A DNA stretch of 64,000 nucleotides from Geomicrobium sp. JCM 19038 (GCF_000698125.1 NZ_BAXA01000008.1:110062-174061), one strand, 5' to 3'; numbered from the stretch's first letter, positions 8,827 to 18,312 are shown. Notes: generated from the letters alone by a model not told the origin. Numbers and translations are program-made.

Positions 8827-9495
8827 ATGCGGAAAAAATGGATGCAAGTAATGGGGATCGCACCATTATTAATGCTTGCAGCTTGTGGTACAGCAGAGGA
8901 AGAGGGTCTTGACGAATCTGCAGGAGATGAAGACGTTGCCCAAGATGAAGTTGATCAAGAGGAAACGGATGAATCATCAACGGAAGCGGACACCGAGGTG
9001 GATCGTAGTGATGCTATTGAGGCAGTTATGATTATGGAGGACGGCGGGGAAGTTGTTCTTGAGTTGTATCCGAATAACGCGCCAGAAACGGTTGAGAACT
9101 TCGTTACACTCGCAGAAGATGGTTTTTATGATGGTTTAACGTTTCATCGCATCATACCTGGTTTTATGGTCCAAGGTGGAGATCCTGAAGGTTCGGGACA
9201 AGGAGGTTCACCAGACACAATTGCTGGAGAATTTGCTGCCAATGACTTTGAGAATCCGTTGGATCATACAGAAGGTGTCATTTCAATGGCAAGAACACCG
9301 GATCCGAACTCAGCGAGTTCACAATTCTTCATTATGGTCGGTGACCATCCATCCCTTGATGGTGAGTATGCTGCATTTGGAGAAGTGATCAGCGGGATGG
9401 ATGTCGTCGATGACATTGCAGCCACTGAGGTTTCGGGAGAGACACCTGTTGAAGGTGAAGTACCGATCATTGAAATGATTACAATTGAATCGTGA
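8827..9495 (+). CDS. Cyclophilin-type peptidyl-prolyl isomerase lipoprotein
   Basis: Secreted, lipid-anchored prolyl isomerase that would assist folding outside the membrane. The N-terminus is a lipoprotein signal (MRKKWMQVMGIAPLLMLAAC) with cleavage before the Cys. A linker of about 45 residues made mainly of Asp, Glu, Thr and Ser follows, then the cyclophilin domain with ETVENFVTLAEDGFYDGLTFHRIIPGFMVQGGDP and NSASSQFFIMVGDHPSLDGEYAAFGEV; the Arg in FHRII and the QFFI stretch are active-site parts. The start is the ATG at 8827 with GAGGGTGA. A monocistronic gene with its own terminator. Confidence 0.95.
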   Translation: MRKKWMQVMGIAPLLMLAACGTAEEEGLDESAGDEDVAQDEVDQEETDESSTEADTEVDRSDAIEAVMIMEDGGEVVLELYPNNAPETVENFVTLAEDGFYDGLTFHRIIPGFMVQGGDPEGSGQGGSPDTIAGEFAANDFENPLDHTEGVISMARTPDPNSASSQFFIMVGDHPSLDGEYAAFGEVISGMDVVDDIAATEVSGETPVEGEVPIIEMITIES

Positions 9496-9503
9496 CGAAC
9501 ATG

Positions 9504-9537
9504 AACTCATAGGTCGAGCAGGCCTATGAGTTTTTTG
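9504..9537. terminator. Terminator after the cyclophilin gene
   Basis: AACTCATAGG pairs with CCTATGAGTT, followed by a T run on the plus strand. The TetR gene on the other strand ends inside the second arm, but the tail favours the plus strand. Confidence 0.85.
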
Positions 9538-10105
9538 TGATCAGCGAATTATAACTTCGCAAGATCAGCGAGGCCGCTTTCCGATACGTTTTAATACGGT
9601 CTTCGATAGATTCTTCACTCATATAAATCTCAACCCCGGTAAAAAATGCGCCAGCTAAAAAGCTAACTTCAGCAGGGTCTTCAATGATCCATTCTCCTCG
9701 TTCATGACCGAGTTTAAGCAAATCTTCAATACAACGATTGTATTGATCGTTAATTTCGATAACCTGATCATAAATCTCTTTGGACACAGCCATTCGTGCA
9801 TAGAATTCCCCAGCAGCAACGCGTAGCGGATCGTAAGCATCTTTTTTGGCGTTATAATCCGCAAACGCATACAGCTTCTCTTCCGCCGTGTTGTAAGTTT
9901 GTTCTTCTTTGTGCCATTCTTCGGACCAAGATTGATTGTCTTCTTTTAATATTCTAAGGAATAAAGCGTCTTTGTTTTTGAAATGATGATAGAGATTGCC
10001 TTTACTACTTTTCGAGGCTTTTACGATGTCGTTCATTGACGTTTCCTTAAAGCCCTTTTCGATAAAGAGTTGTTTCGCTGATTCGATAATCACTTTTTCC
10101 TTCAT
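9524..10105 (-). CDS. TetR family repressor of the adjacent MFS exporter
   Basis: A 193-residue TetR-type regulator. Residues 5-45 form the helix-turn-helix with KQLFIEKGFKETSMNDIVKASKSSKGNLYHHFKNKDALF; the rest is the ligand-binding, dimer-forming domain. The start ATG at 10105 has AAGGAG upstream; longer readings go through the promoter region. It is divergent from an MFS transporter, and the 78-83 bp gap holds a perfect palindrome, so I infer that it represses both the transporter and itself. The inducer is unknown. Confidence 0.92.
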   Translation of the reverse strand: MKEKVIIESAKQLFIEKGFKETSMNDIVKASKSSKGNLYHHFKNKDALFLRILKEDNQSWSEEWHKEEQTYNTAEEKLYAFADYNAKKDAYDPLRVAAGEFYARMAVSKEIYDQVIEINDQYNRCIEDLLKLGHERGEWIIEDPAEVSFLAGAFFTGVEIYMSEESIEDRIKTYRKAASLILRSYNSLITKNS

Positions 10106-10117
10106 AAAATCTTCTCC

Positions 10118-10173
10118 TTGACGGTAATCGATTTCTGTCATATAGTATAGACCGACCGTTCGGTCTGTGTAAA
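10118..10173. promoter_or_regulatory. Divergent promoters with TetR operator
   Basis: Rightward promoter: TTGACG at 10118-10123, 17-bp spacer, TATAGT at 10141-10146. Leftward promoter: TTTACA (complement of 10168-10173), 18-bp spacer, TATACT (complement of 10144-10149). A palindrome AGACCGA-CCGT-TCGGTCT at 10149-10166 lies over the rightward start point and fills the leftward spacer, so one bound repressor would block both. Confidence 0.85.
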
Positions 10174-10188
10174 GAGTAAGGAGTGAAA

Positions 10189-11401
10189 ATGATGCCTGAA
10201 GAAATGCCTTTAATGCGCAATCGTACATTTGTATTAATGTTCATCGCGGGTATTTTTGCTGTTGTTGGTTTTAGTATGTTTTTGACCACTGTATCGTGGT
10301 TTGCAGTGACTGAGATGGATTCGGCAATGGCAGTCGGTTTAGTATTAATGGCAGCGACCATTCCCCGGTTAGTCATGATGGTTTTTGGTGGGGTTGTCGC
10401 TGATAAATATAAAAAAACGACGATTATGTTTATTACGAACCTAACTCAAGGGGTTCTTTTATTTGTTTTGTACTTGTTTGTGGCGAATGACAACTTGACG
10501 TTAACGATTTTATTAATTTTAGCAGGTCTATTTGGTATGCTTGACGCGTTCTTTGGACCGGCAAGTACGTCGCTCATTCCAAAAATTGTTGCGAAAAAGC
10601 AATTGCAACGAGCAAATGCCGTTTTCCAAGGTGCAGACCAAATCTCATTTATTATCGGTCCAATCATTGCGGGATTAATGATGGAAACGGTAAGTATTGC
10701 AGGAAGTTTTCTCGTAGCGACGATTCTCGTATTATTCTCAGCAATCTTTATTTTCCCACCGCTAATTAAAGAAGCAGCAGTCGGGGAGAGGATTTCTCAA
10801 AGTCCGTTACAAGACTTGAAAGATGGTTTTCAATATGTCCGTAGTTCGAACTTTTTACTAATTGGACTTGTCGTCTTAATTACCTTGAATTTCTTCGTAT
10901 TTGGTGCGCTTCACGTAGCGATTCCACTCCTTGTAGATACACATGGTGGTTCACCGTTGAACTTAAGCTTTATGGAAGCAAGTCTAGGAGTTGGGATGCT
11001 TTTGGGGAGTGTTATTCTTGGTGCGTATACAATTAAACGACGTCGTGGTGCGATGACCTTATACGGTTTACTCGCTTCTCTCGTCTTGTTTATCATTTTT
11101 GCACTCGTCCCAAGCTTAACGTGGTTGACGATCTTTATCTTCTTCATCGGTTTCTCGATGGTGTTTGTTTATATTCCGTTCTTTACAGTTGCTCAGGAGA
11201 ATACAGATGGCCACATTATGTCGAGTGATGAGCATTATTTTTCTAGCTATGAATGGGTTTGACCCTGTTTCGTACGGTCTTGTAACGGGACTCGTTGCAA
11301 CAGGCGTATCTGTACAGCTCGTCTTATTCGGTCTTGGAGTTGCCGGGTTACTCATTTGGTTCATCGTGTTCCTACGGGCAAAGCAGTTTAGAGAGGTTTA
11401 A
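10189..11401 (+). CDS. MFS efflux transporter, frameshifted
   Basis: Major facilitator protein, probably a drug exporter given its TetR partner. The 12-helix pattern is clear, with the loop 2-3 motif GGVVADKYKKTTIM, FFGPASTSLIPKIVAKKQLQRANAVFQGADQ and IIGPIIAGLMM, typical of the Bacillus MFS group that contains enterobactin/macrolide-type exporters. The frame breaks at about 11220: restoring two Gs (ATG-GG-T) gives DGHIMGRVMSIIFLAMNGFDPVSYGLV, the usual helix 10 sequence, and 404 residues. ATG at 10189 or 10192 both fit the AAGGAG site; I give the first. Substrate unknown. Confidence 0.88.
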
Positions 11402-11461
11402 AACGATACAGAATCAGGTAAGTGTGTAGGAGAACCTTAAGGAAAGCATAGGTGATGAGTA

Positions 11462-12562
11462 GTGTCCAAGTTATTCGATCAAGGAAAGATTGGTAATCAT
11501 ATTCTAAGCAATCGATATATTGTTGCGCCGATGACGCGTGTGAGCGCCGAAGAAGACGGAACACCAAATGAACGAATGCACAAGTATTATGAGCGCTTCG
11601 CAAAGGGAGGCTTTGCTGCGGTCATTACTGAAGGAGTCTACCCAGATACGATGCATAGCCAAGCGTATCGTTACCAAGGTGGGCTAGCGACTGAAAAGCA
11701 TGCAATTGCATGGGCACCAATCGTTAAAAGCGTCAAAGAACATGGTGCTTTAATGATTGCACAGCTTATGCACGGTGGTGCACAAACACAAGGAAACTAT
11801 TATACAGACGAAACGGTCGCTCCTTCTGAATTCGCTCCACCATCAGATAAGGTTGACGTTTACTACGGAAGTGGGCCATTCCCTACAGCAAAAGCGTTAA
11901 CGGTCGATGAAATGAAGCAAGTACGAAATGGATTTGTGCAGTCAGCTCTTTTCGCACAACAAGCAGACTTTAGTGGCGTAGAGCTCCATGGCGCAAATGG
12001 TTATTTGCTTGATGAGTTCTTATCAGAAGTAAGCAATCACCGAGAAGATGAGTACGGAGGCAGTGTGTTAAACCGTGTTCGCTTCTTAAAAGAAGTCATT
12101 GCCGACGTTCGTAAAGCGGTTGGCGATACGATGATGCTCGGTATTCGGATCTCTCAACTTAAAGCAACAAACGGCTCGTACAAGTGGCCAGGTGGCGAAG
12201 AGGATGCAAAGATCATTTTTAGTGAACTTGAAAAGACGAGTGTCGACTATATTCACATCTCTGACGATGATGCTTCCACTCCTGGGTTTGGTGAAGGTAC
12301 GAAAACGATGGCCGAAGCAGCAAAACACTATAGTAATAAGCCAATTATTACGTGTGGTGACCTTGGGGATCCAAAGAAAGCATCGCAAGTTCTAGAAAAA
12401 GACCAAGCTGATTTTATCGGAGTTGCTAGACAAGCACTAGCGAACCCAGATACGCCAAAACGTGTACAAAATGAACAGCCGCTCGATGAGTTTAACGGCA
12501 AAGCAATTATGACACCGCAAGCATATGTAAAGGATTTTGAACTTAATTATGAGCAAGAGTAG
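11462..12562 (+). CDS. Old-yellow-enzyme family NADH:flavin oxidoreductase
   Basis: FMN-dependent ene-reductase of 366 residues, cytosolic. It has IVAPMTRVSAEEDGTPNERMHKYYERFAKGGFAAVITEGVY, HGGAQTQGNYY, the FMN/substrate motif GVELHGANGYLLDEFLSEVSNHREDEYGGSVLNRVRFL and the C-terminal phosphate site ADFIGVARQALANPD. These enzymes reduce activated C=C bonds and often deal with reactive electrophiles; the real substrate is unknown. The start is a GTG at 11462 with AGGTGATGAG just before it; no better ATG exists in frame. It is 60 bp after the MFS gene with no terminator between, so both may be co-transcribed. Confidence 0.92.
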   Translation: MSKLFDQGKIGNHILSNRYIVAPMTRVSAEEDGTPNERMHKYYERFAKGGFAAVITEGVYPDTMHSQAYRYQGGLATEKHAIAWAPIVKSVKEHGALMIAQLMHGGAQTQGNYYTDETVAPSEFAPPSDKVDVYYGSGPFPTAKALTVDEMKQVRNGFVQSALFAQQADFSGVELHGANGYLLDEFLSEVSNHREDEYGGSVLNRVRFLKEVIADVRKAVGDTMMLGIRISQLKATNGSYKWPGGEEDAKIIFSELEKTSVDYIHISDDDASTPGFGEGTKTMAEAAKHYSNKPIITCGDLGDPKKASQVLEKDQADFIGVARQALANPDTPKRVQNEQPLDEFNGKAIMTPQAYVKDFELNYEQE

Positions 12563-12567
12563 GAAAA

Positions 12568-12597
12568 GCAAAGGTCATTATGACCTTTGCTTTTTTT
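12568..12597 (+). terminator. Terminator after the ene-reductase gene
   Basis: Perfect arms GCAAAGGTCA / TGACCTTTGC with a 3-base loop and seven Ts. The convergent gene ends within the hairpin. Confidence 0.92.
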
Positions 12598-13473
12598 CGA
12601 GTTGAACGCTAGTAATGATGTCAGGCACAGAATCGTTTTGCGCATAAAACGTAAGTCGATGCTCAAGATCTTCATATGTGGCTGAATGAATGAGCATTTC
12701 ATGATCATACGAGAGGCGCACGGGTCCGTATGCTGCAAAAACCTCATCAAACACGCTATGAACGCCAACGCCAACTTCTGTTTGAGCACCACTTACTGAA
12801 CTATAAATACTCGTCACATCGTTATTGCTCGTCGCAATCGTTAACTGTCGATCGATGGCTTCATCCATCGTATCCGCATAAATGCGTGTTCCTTGTGACC
12901 ATTCTTCATCTGGAATTTCAACTAAATGATCGTATGTTGTGATCTCTTCATATAAGGAATAGGATCCTAATGTATGCCCTGTATGTTGAATAGATAATAC
13001 AGGATTTGTGACGTAGCTTGTGATCATAAATGATGTTGCAATCATCATGATACTTCCGACGCCTACTGGGATCATTCGAAATCGTGTGAACGTCGTAAAA
13101 TAGACAGAACAAACGAAAGCAACGATTGGAATTGTAAATAAGCTACTTAACATAAATAAATCAATGGAGTAGTAAGGGTCATAGGCAGTCAATAAATAGA
13201 CGTACACGCAATCCCCACCATCATTAGATACGAACTACTTCCTGCCACAGCCATTACTAGGCGCTTAGCGGTCGGTAAAGGCTGCCATTGACGGCGAAAC
13301 AGCAGCCAAACACGAACGCTCATGATGATCCCAACAAATGCCCCAATCAGCAAAATGATCGGAAAGAAGAAGACCGCCAATAGGATTGAAGTTAGCGAAA
13401 CGATGATAAAAAGTGCAGCATTTGCAAAAAACAAACTTAGAGATCCGATCATCGGTGTTCGCATCTGATTCAT
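12578..13473 (-). CDS. Unknown membrane protein coupled to the PstS-like gene, probably frameshifted
   Basis: Not recognised. Read as one gene it has a membrane domain of four to six helices (first ~170 residues, including FIIVSLTSILLAVFFFPIILLIGAFVGIIMSV and SIDLFMLSSLFTIPIVAFVCSVYF) and a soluble C-terminal part of about 115 residues with YEEITTYDHLVEIPDEEW and TSIYSSVSGAQTEVGVGVHSVFDEVF. The frame changes at about 13207; adding one G (coding strand) gives 298 residues. The alternative is two overlapping genes, the second starting at a GTG at 13207 with GGTGGGG upstream; I consider one gene more likely. Its ATG overlaps the stop of the PstS-like gene (ATGA), so translation is coupled. Confidence 0.6.
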
Positions 13474-14651
13474 TGTTTTGATTCTCCTTCAACGAGTGGC
13501 GCATAACCTGTTTTTTCAATTAGTTGCTGCCCCTCGGGTCCTGTCATCCATTCAATTAGTTGGTGCACTTCCTCTGTTTCTTCTCCTTGACGAGTGATCG
13601 CATAAAAATCAGCTGTAATCGGGTACGTCCCAGCAGCAATGTTTTCTTTTGACGGTTCAATGTCATTCACTTCAAGTAAGCGAATGCCGTCTGTTTTGTT
13701 CATTTCTGTCACGTAGTAACGAAATGAGAAACCGATCGCGTTTTGGTGATTTCGGTAATCCGATGTTTCTTGTAAGATGCCACCCATTCCGCTGATTAAT
13801 TGTTCAGATGGTGGCTCCATAAGCGCACGGTCGCCCATTAGTCGTTGCAAGGCGGTTTGGGAGCCGCTCCCTTCTGGTCGTTGAAAGGCTTGTATCGTAC
13901 CACTTGCTGCGCTTACTTCATTCCAATTCGTTACCTCACCTGCGTATATATCTTGGATTTGTTCAAGTGTCAGGGAGTAAACGTCTTGCTCTTGATTTAC
14001 AAAAAAGACAAACGCTTCTCGTCCAATCGGTGTTAATTCAAATTCCACGCTTTGTTCTTCAGCTGTTTGTCGTTGTTGCTCTGAAGGAGCTGGAGTGAAA
14101 ATAATATCAACGTCACCGTAAATAAGGCTATCAAACGCGGTCGGCGTATTGGTCATACGTACAGCGCTTGAGTGTGAATCATATGTTGCTTCTGGGTAAA
14201 CCGCTTCTGCGAAAGCAGCGTAAACCGGATAAAGAGCTGTTGAACCGTCTAGAACTGGAAGGTTTCGCTCGAGTGACAACGTGGATTCTTCCTCTAATGT
14301 GGCAAGTCGATCGTTATTGTCAAACGGCCGGTAAATCGAGACGTCCACTTCACTGTCGGAAATGGTCTCGAGCTGTGCAGTTTGATAGGCGTTGAATTCG
14401 AAAATTCCGACGATTGCAAGTGCGATTACGAGTGATGCACCAAGCCCAATCCATCGAATTCTTGAGGTGAATAGATCAAAATACGTACTGATCATTAACA
14501 CGAATAAGAAAGCCATCACTCCTAAAAGTACATACCAATAAACAAGCGCTTGTCCCGTAACTAGAAGCATTATGCTCCCTACGACAGTAACGAGAAATGT
14601 TAAAAATAAAATGCCAATGATCGCCATAATCTTAGTAAACAGCTGTCCCAT
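13470..14651 (-). CDS. Membrane-tethered PstS-like substrate-binding protein
   Basis: A 393-residue protein with three predicted N-terminal membrane helices (about 9-28, 32-53, 63-83) instead of a lipoprotein signal, then a type 2 periplasmic-binding domain of the PstS class: NLPVLDGSTALYPVYAAFAEAVYPE at its start, DIIFTPAPSEQQ, FVFFVNQEQDVYSLTLEQIQDIYAGEVTNW, FQRPEGSGSQTALQRLMG and GYAPLVEG at the end. GSGSQTA is the usual anion-binding loop. The ATG at 14651 has GAGGAGG. No ABC permease or ATPase is nearby; instead the stop overlaps the start of an unknown membrane protein. I infer a sensing or tethered-binding role; phosphate as ligand is only a guess from the family. Confidence 0.85.
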   Translation of the reverse strand: MGQLFTKIMAIIGILFLTFLVTVVGSIMLLVTGQALVYWYVLLGVMAFLFVLMISTYFDLFTSRIRWIGLGASLVIALAIVGIFEFNAYQTAQLETISDSEVDVSIYRPFDNNDRLATLEEESTLSLERNLPVLDGSTALYPVYAAFAEAVYPEATYDSHSSAVRMTNTPTAFDSLIYGDVDIIFTPAPSEQQRQTAEEQSVEFELTPIGREAFVFFVNQEQDVYSLTLEQIQDIYAGEVTNWNEVSAASGTIQAFQRPEGSGSQTALQRLMGDRALMEPPSEQLISGMGGILQETSDYRNHQNAIGFSFRYYVTEMNKTDGIRLLEVNDIEPSKENIAAGTYPITADFYAITRQGEETEEVHQLIEWMTGPEGQQLIEKTGYAPLVEGESKQ

Positions 14652-14770
14652 AGTGCCCTCCTCATCCCTCTTAAAGCACTCTAAGTGTAGTGTTCGATGA
14701 AGCAAGCGTCAATAAGGAAGTTGAACTTTCTAGATGAGAACATTATTCTAGTAACAGGAGGACGAGCTAA

Positions 14771-15541
14771 ATGGAACATTCACAACAGACATTTCCAGTC
14801 GATCCAGCTGTTTTAAAGAAAATGAAAACTGAACTTACCCGGTTTATGATGACGTACAAATTCGCATTGGATGAGATGGATACGAAGATCAACATTCTGC
14901 AAGAAGAATTCCAATATGTTCATGATTACAATCCTATTGAGCATATTTCAACGCGATTAAAGTCACCAGAAAGCATTCTAGAAAAAGTACAACGAAAAAA
15001 ATTGCCGTTAAACTTGGCGACAATTCGTAATGAATTAAACGATATCGCAGGCATTCGAATCAATTGTTCGTTTCAAAAAGATATCTATAAAATTAAAGAT
15101 ATGTTAAGTGCGCACCAAGACTTGCGTGTCGTTGAAGTGAAAGATTATATTCAAGCACCAAAAGAGAATGGATACCGTAGTTTGCATTTGATTGCAGAAT
15201 TACCGGTCTATATGTCAGATCGGGTTGAGCATGTTGCGGTCGAAATTCAGATACGAACCGTAGCAATGGATTTCTGGGCGAGTCTTGAACACAAGATCTT
15301 TTACAAATTTGGTGAGGTTGTACCGAATGACATGCGCCATGAATTAAAAGAAGTGGCGGATATTGCAGCACAATTGGATACGCGCATGGAAGGCCTTCAT
15401 AGAAGGTCTGAACAACATAAGGAACAATATTATGCACGAGAATCGATGAAGTCTCTTCAAGTCGATCAAAAGCAGTTTGCATTACCTGAACGTTTGCTAC
15501 AAGCATTATCAAACACAAACGAAACCCCGAATGACAAGTGA
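14771..15541 (+). CDS. relP: Small alarmone synthetase (RelP/YwaC type)
   Basis: Single-domain (p)ppGpp synthetase: transfers pyrophosphate from ATP to GDP or GTP in the cytosol. It resembles YwaC of Bacillus subtilis more than YjbM: MMTYKFALDEMDTKINILQEEF, YNPIEHISTRLKSPESILEKVQRK, NDIAGIRINCSF, VKDYIQAPKENGYRSLHL and VEIQIRTVAMDFWASLEHKIFYKF. It has no hydrolase or regulatory domain. At 256 residues it is about 45 longer than YwaC, the extra being a C-terminal tail with KEQYYARESMKSLQVDQKQF. AGGAGGA precedes the ATG. Divergent from the PstS-like gene; ends in a shared terminator. YwaC is induced by cell-envelope stress; no such promoter is obvious here. Confidence 0.92.
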   Translation: MEHSQQTFPVDPAVLKKMKTELTRFMMTYKFALDEMDTKINILQEEFQYVHDYNPIEHISTRLKSPESILEKVQRKKLPLNLATIRNELNDIAGIRINCSFQKDIYKIKDMLSAHQDLRVVEVKDYIQAPKENGYRSLHLIAELPVYMSDRVEHVAVEIQIRTVAMDFWASLEHKIFYKFGEVVPNDMRHELKEVADIAAQLDTRMEGLHRRSEQHKEQYYARESMKSLQVDQKQFALPERLLQALSNTNETPNDK

Positions 15542-15557
15542 GTCATCCGGGGTTTTT
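15522..15557. terminator. Bidirectional terminator between relP and nhaC
   Basis: AAACCCCG/CGGGGTTT plus inner ATGAC/GTCAT arms, T run on the plus strand and A run on the other side; the relP stop lies inside it. Confidence 0.88.
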
Positions 15558-15558
15558 A

Positions 15559-17106
15559 TCATTCAGGTGTATAGCGAGGGATATTCTGCCCCCAAAGCTT
15601 GGTCAAGGTATAGGCGGCAAGTGTCGTTAAGACAAGGCCCACGAGTAGAGCAATCCACCATGTACCGGTAACACCAGCAATAAAGAATGAGATGATGCCG
15701 GTAATTCCAACTGTAATCGCATATGGAAGTTGTGTATTAACGTGGTCCATATGGTCACTGGCAGAACCTGCTGAGGATAATACTGACGTGTCAGAAATTG
15801 GTGAGCAGTGGTCACCAAAGATTCCTCCACTTAAAACAGCAGCAATGGCTAACGGCAACGCAATATCCATTGAAACAGCTAGTGGAATCGCAATAGGAAT
15901 CATAATTGCAAACGTTCCATAAGACGTTCCGGTAGTGAATGCAATGATCGCTCCTGCAATAAAGATAAGAACTGGAATTAACGCCGGTGTCAGACTGGAT
16001 TGTTCAGCGAGCTGTACGAGGAATTGGTCGGTCCCAACTTCAGCCGATACTGAACCGATAGACCAAGCGAGAATTAGGATAACAAAGACGAGCATCATGC
16101 CTTTAATCCCTTTCATCACGAGGTGAATCGCTTCAATAAATGTGAACATCTTTTGTGAGACACCCATGAGCAAAGCGACGATAATTGCTGCAAATGCAGC
16201 CATTAGAATCGACATTCCACCGTCAGCTTCACCAATCGCAACGACAAAGCTGTTTTCAGGATAATTCCCTGTCCATAAGAAAAGAGGTGGAATAAGTGCG
16301 AGTAACACAAGCATTGGCACGACAAGGTTGCGAATTTTTGGTGTGTCTGTAGCCGGTTGGGCAGCTGTAATCTCATCGGCTGCTGGAGGTTGTCCGCCAT
16401 CGCGAATAAGCTTCCCTGTTTTGACTGCACGTAGCTCAGCTTTTGCCATCGGACCATAATCAAAGCGTAAGAAAATTACGATGAAAACAGTAAAAATGGC
16501 AAGGATCGCGTAATAGTTAAATGGAATTGTAGCAAGGTACATGAGGTATTCGCTTCGATCTATGTCCATGCGAACAAACTCGGTTCCGATTAGTCCCATT
16601 ACGTATACAACCCATGTTGAAACAGGCACAAGTAGGCATGTCGGTGCAGAAGTGGAATCAACAATATAAGCTAATTTCTCGCGAGAGATGCGTAGCTTAT
16701 CTGTGATGGAACGCATCACACTACCTACGGTTAATGCATTAAAATAATCATCAATAAAAAGAGAAAGTCCTAACAATCCTGTTGAGGCTTGAGCCCCTTT
16801 TCGTGAACGAATCCGATTTGCAAATGCGTTGGCAAGCGCTTGTGCGCCTCCTGTCGTTTGAAACACGACAATTAAAACACCGAATAGCCCACAATAAATC
16901 AATACATTTGCGTTCCATTCATCGCCAAGTGCTGGAATGATGAACTGCTCAAAGCTAGCATACAACCCAAGCAGAGGGTTCCAACCATTTATCATCGTCG
17001 CCCCGACAAATACACCAGCAAACAATGCAGGTACGACGTTACGTGTAAGGATCGCAAGAATAATAGCCACAACTGGTGGCAAGAGTGCAAGAATACCAAA
17101 CTCCAT
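15559..17106 (-). CDS. NhaC family Na+/H+ antiporter
   Basis: Membrane antiporter of 515 residues with 11-13 predicted helices. NhaC marks are LLGLSLFIDDYFNALTVGSVMRSITDKLRISREKLAYIVDSTSAPTCLLVPVSTW, GTSYGTFAIMIPIAIPLA and GGIFGDHCSPISDTSVLSSAGSASDHMDHV, with conserved acids in the membrane. It would expel Na+ and bring in H+, which suits an alkaliphile together with the Mrp operon at 33-39 kb. Some close relatives exchange malate/lactate (MleN) or other solutes, so the substrate is not settled. AGGAG stands before the ATG. Monocistronic. Confidence 0.9.
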   Translation of the reverse strand: MEFGILALLPPVVAIILAILTRNVVPALFAGVFVGATMINGWNPLLGLYASFEQFIIPALGDEWNANVLIYCGLFGVLIVVFQTTGGAQALANAFANRIRSRKGAQASTGLLGLSLFIDDYFNALTVGSVMRSITDKLRISREKLAYIVDSTSAPTCLLVPVSTWVVYVMGLIGTEFVRMDIDRSEYLMYLATIPFNYYAILAIFTVFIVIFLRFDYGPMAKAELRAVKTGKLIRDGGQPPAADEITAAQPATDTPKIRNLVVPMLVLLALIPPLFLWTGNYPENSFVVAIGEADGGMSILMAAFAAIIVALLMGVSQKMFTFIEAIHLVMKGIKGMMLVFVILILAWSIGSVSAEVGTDQFLVQLAEQSSLTPALIPVLIFIAGAIIAFTTGTSYGTFAIMIPIAIPLAVSMDIALPLAIAAVLSGGIFGDHCSPISDTSVLSSAGSASDHMDHVNTQLPYAITVGITGIISFFIAGVTGTWWIALLVGLVLTTLAAYTLTKLWGQNIPRYTPE

Positions 17107-17265
17107 ACGCGTGACTCCTAACTATCATTTTTGTCCATTAGTGCATTATAAACGACAACGACTCAAGATGCACGACAATCTTGATGGATAGCAGAACCTT
17201 CCTATTAAACGCAGATTTTACTGATGATTTTGAGTATAATGAGTACAAAAGTGAGGAGGGTTCAA

Positions 17266-18312
17266 ATGATTGATTTAAGAAGTGACACAGTTACAAAGCC
17301 GACCGAATCGATGAGAGTAGCGATGGTCGATGCAGTTGTTGGTGATGACGTGTATGAAGAAGACCCGACCGTGAACGATCTCGAAGAATATACAGCAAAG
17401 CTATTAGGAAAAGAAGCAGCGTTACTCGTGACGAGCGGTACACAAGGTAATCAAATTGCAGTGTTGACTCATTGTGCATTAGGAAACGAAGTCATTATGG
17501 AGCTAGAAAGTCATTTGTTTCATTATGAAGGCGCTGCAATCTCAGCGTTTGCTGGCGTACAACCCCGCACCATATTAGGTGATCGTGGATTTATTGCCCA
17601 AGCAGATTTGGAAGCTGCGATTCGCTCAGAAGATGTCCATGCACCAGAAACCGGGCTCATTTGTGTTGAGAACACACACAATCGCCACGGGGGAGCAATC
17701 ATTACACCTGAGCAAACGATAGAGATGACGGACGTTGCAAAACATTACGGCATACCGACACACTTAGATGGAGCAAGACTGTTTAATGCAAGTGTTGCTT
17801 TAGGTGTCGATATAAAAGAATTATCAGAGCCATTTACGAGTGTGCAAATCTGCTTGTCTAAAGGTCTCGGAGCACCGATTGGTTCTGTTATTGCGGGAGA
17901 CAAAGCTTTTATTAATAAAGCACGTAAATGGCGTAAACGTCTTGGTGGTGGTATGAGACAGGCTGGAGTAATCGCAGCACCAGGTAAGATTGCCTTAACG
18001 AGTATGGTTGAGCGGTTGAAAGATGATCACACTCATGCACAGTTTATCGCAAAAGCGGTAGAAGAAATAAGAGGACTAACTGTGGGTAATCAAGTGGACA
18101 CGAACATTGTTTTACTCGATACGACTCAGTTATCATGTACTGCACAAGAATTTGTTAACCATTTATATACAGCAGGTGTAAAAGCGAATACATTTGGCCC
18201 TCAAACCGTTCGTATAATCACTCATAAAGATCTTTCCCATGATGAGATTGAGAAAGCGATTGATACACTGCGTCAAGTAGCAAGTTATTTTGAAACGGAG
18301 GCTTCAACGTGA
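17266..18312 (+). CDS. ltaE: Low-specificity L-threonine aldolase
   Basis: PLP enzyme cleaving L-threonine or allo-threonine to glycine and acetaldehyde. 348 residues; IDLRSDTVTKPTESMRVAMVDAVVGDDVYEEDPTVNDLE at the N-terminus, LLVTSGTQGNQIAVLTH, ENTHNRHGG, HLDGARLFNASVALG and the PLP lysine in SKGLGAPIGSVIAG. The ATG at 17266 has GAGGAGG; earlier in-frame starts lack it. The stop overlaps the start of the DinB-like gene, and the chain continues into mqnB and mqnD, so this is the first gene of a four-gene unit. Confidence 0.93.
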   Translation: MIDLRSDTVTKPTESMRVAMVDAVVGDDVYEEDPTVNDLEEYTAKLLGKEAALLVTSGTQGNQIAVLTHCALGNEVIMELESHLFHYEGAAISAFAGVQPRTILGDRGFIAQADLEAAIRSEDVHAPETGLICVENTHNRHGGAIITPEQTIEMTDVAKHYGIPTHLDGARLFNASVALGVDIKELSEPFTSVQICLSKGLGAPIGSVIAGDKAFINKARKWRKRLGGGMRQAGVIAAPGKIALTSMVERLKDDHTHAQFIAKAVEEIRGLTVGNQVDTNIVLLDTTQLSCTAQEFVNHLYTAGVKANTFGPQTVRIITHKDLSHDEIEKAIDTLRQVASYFETEAST

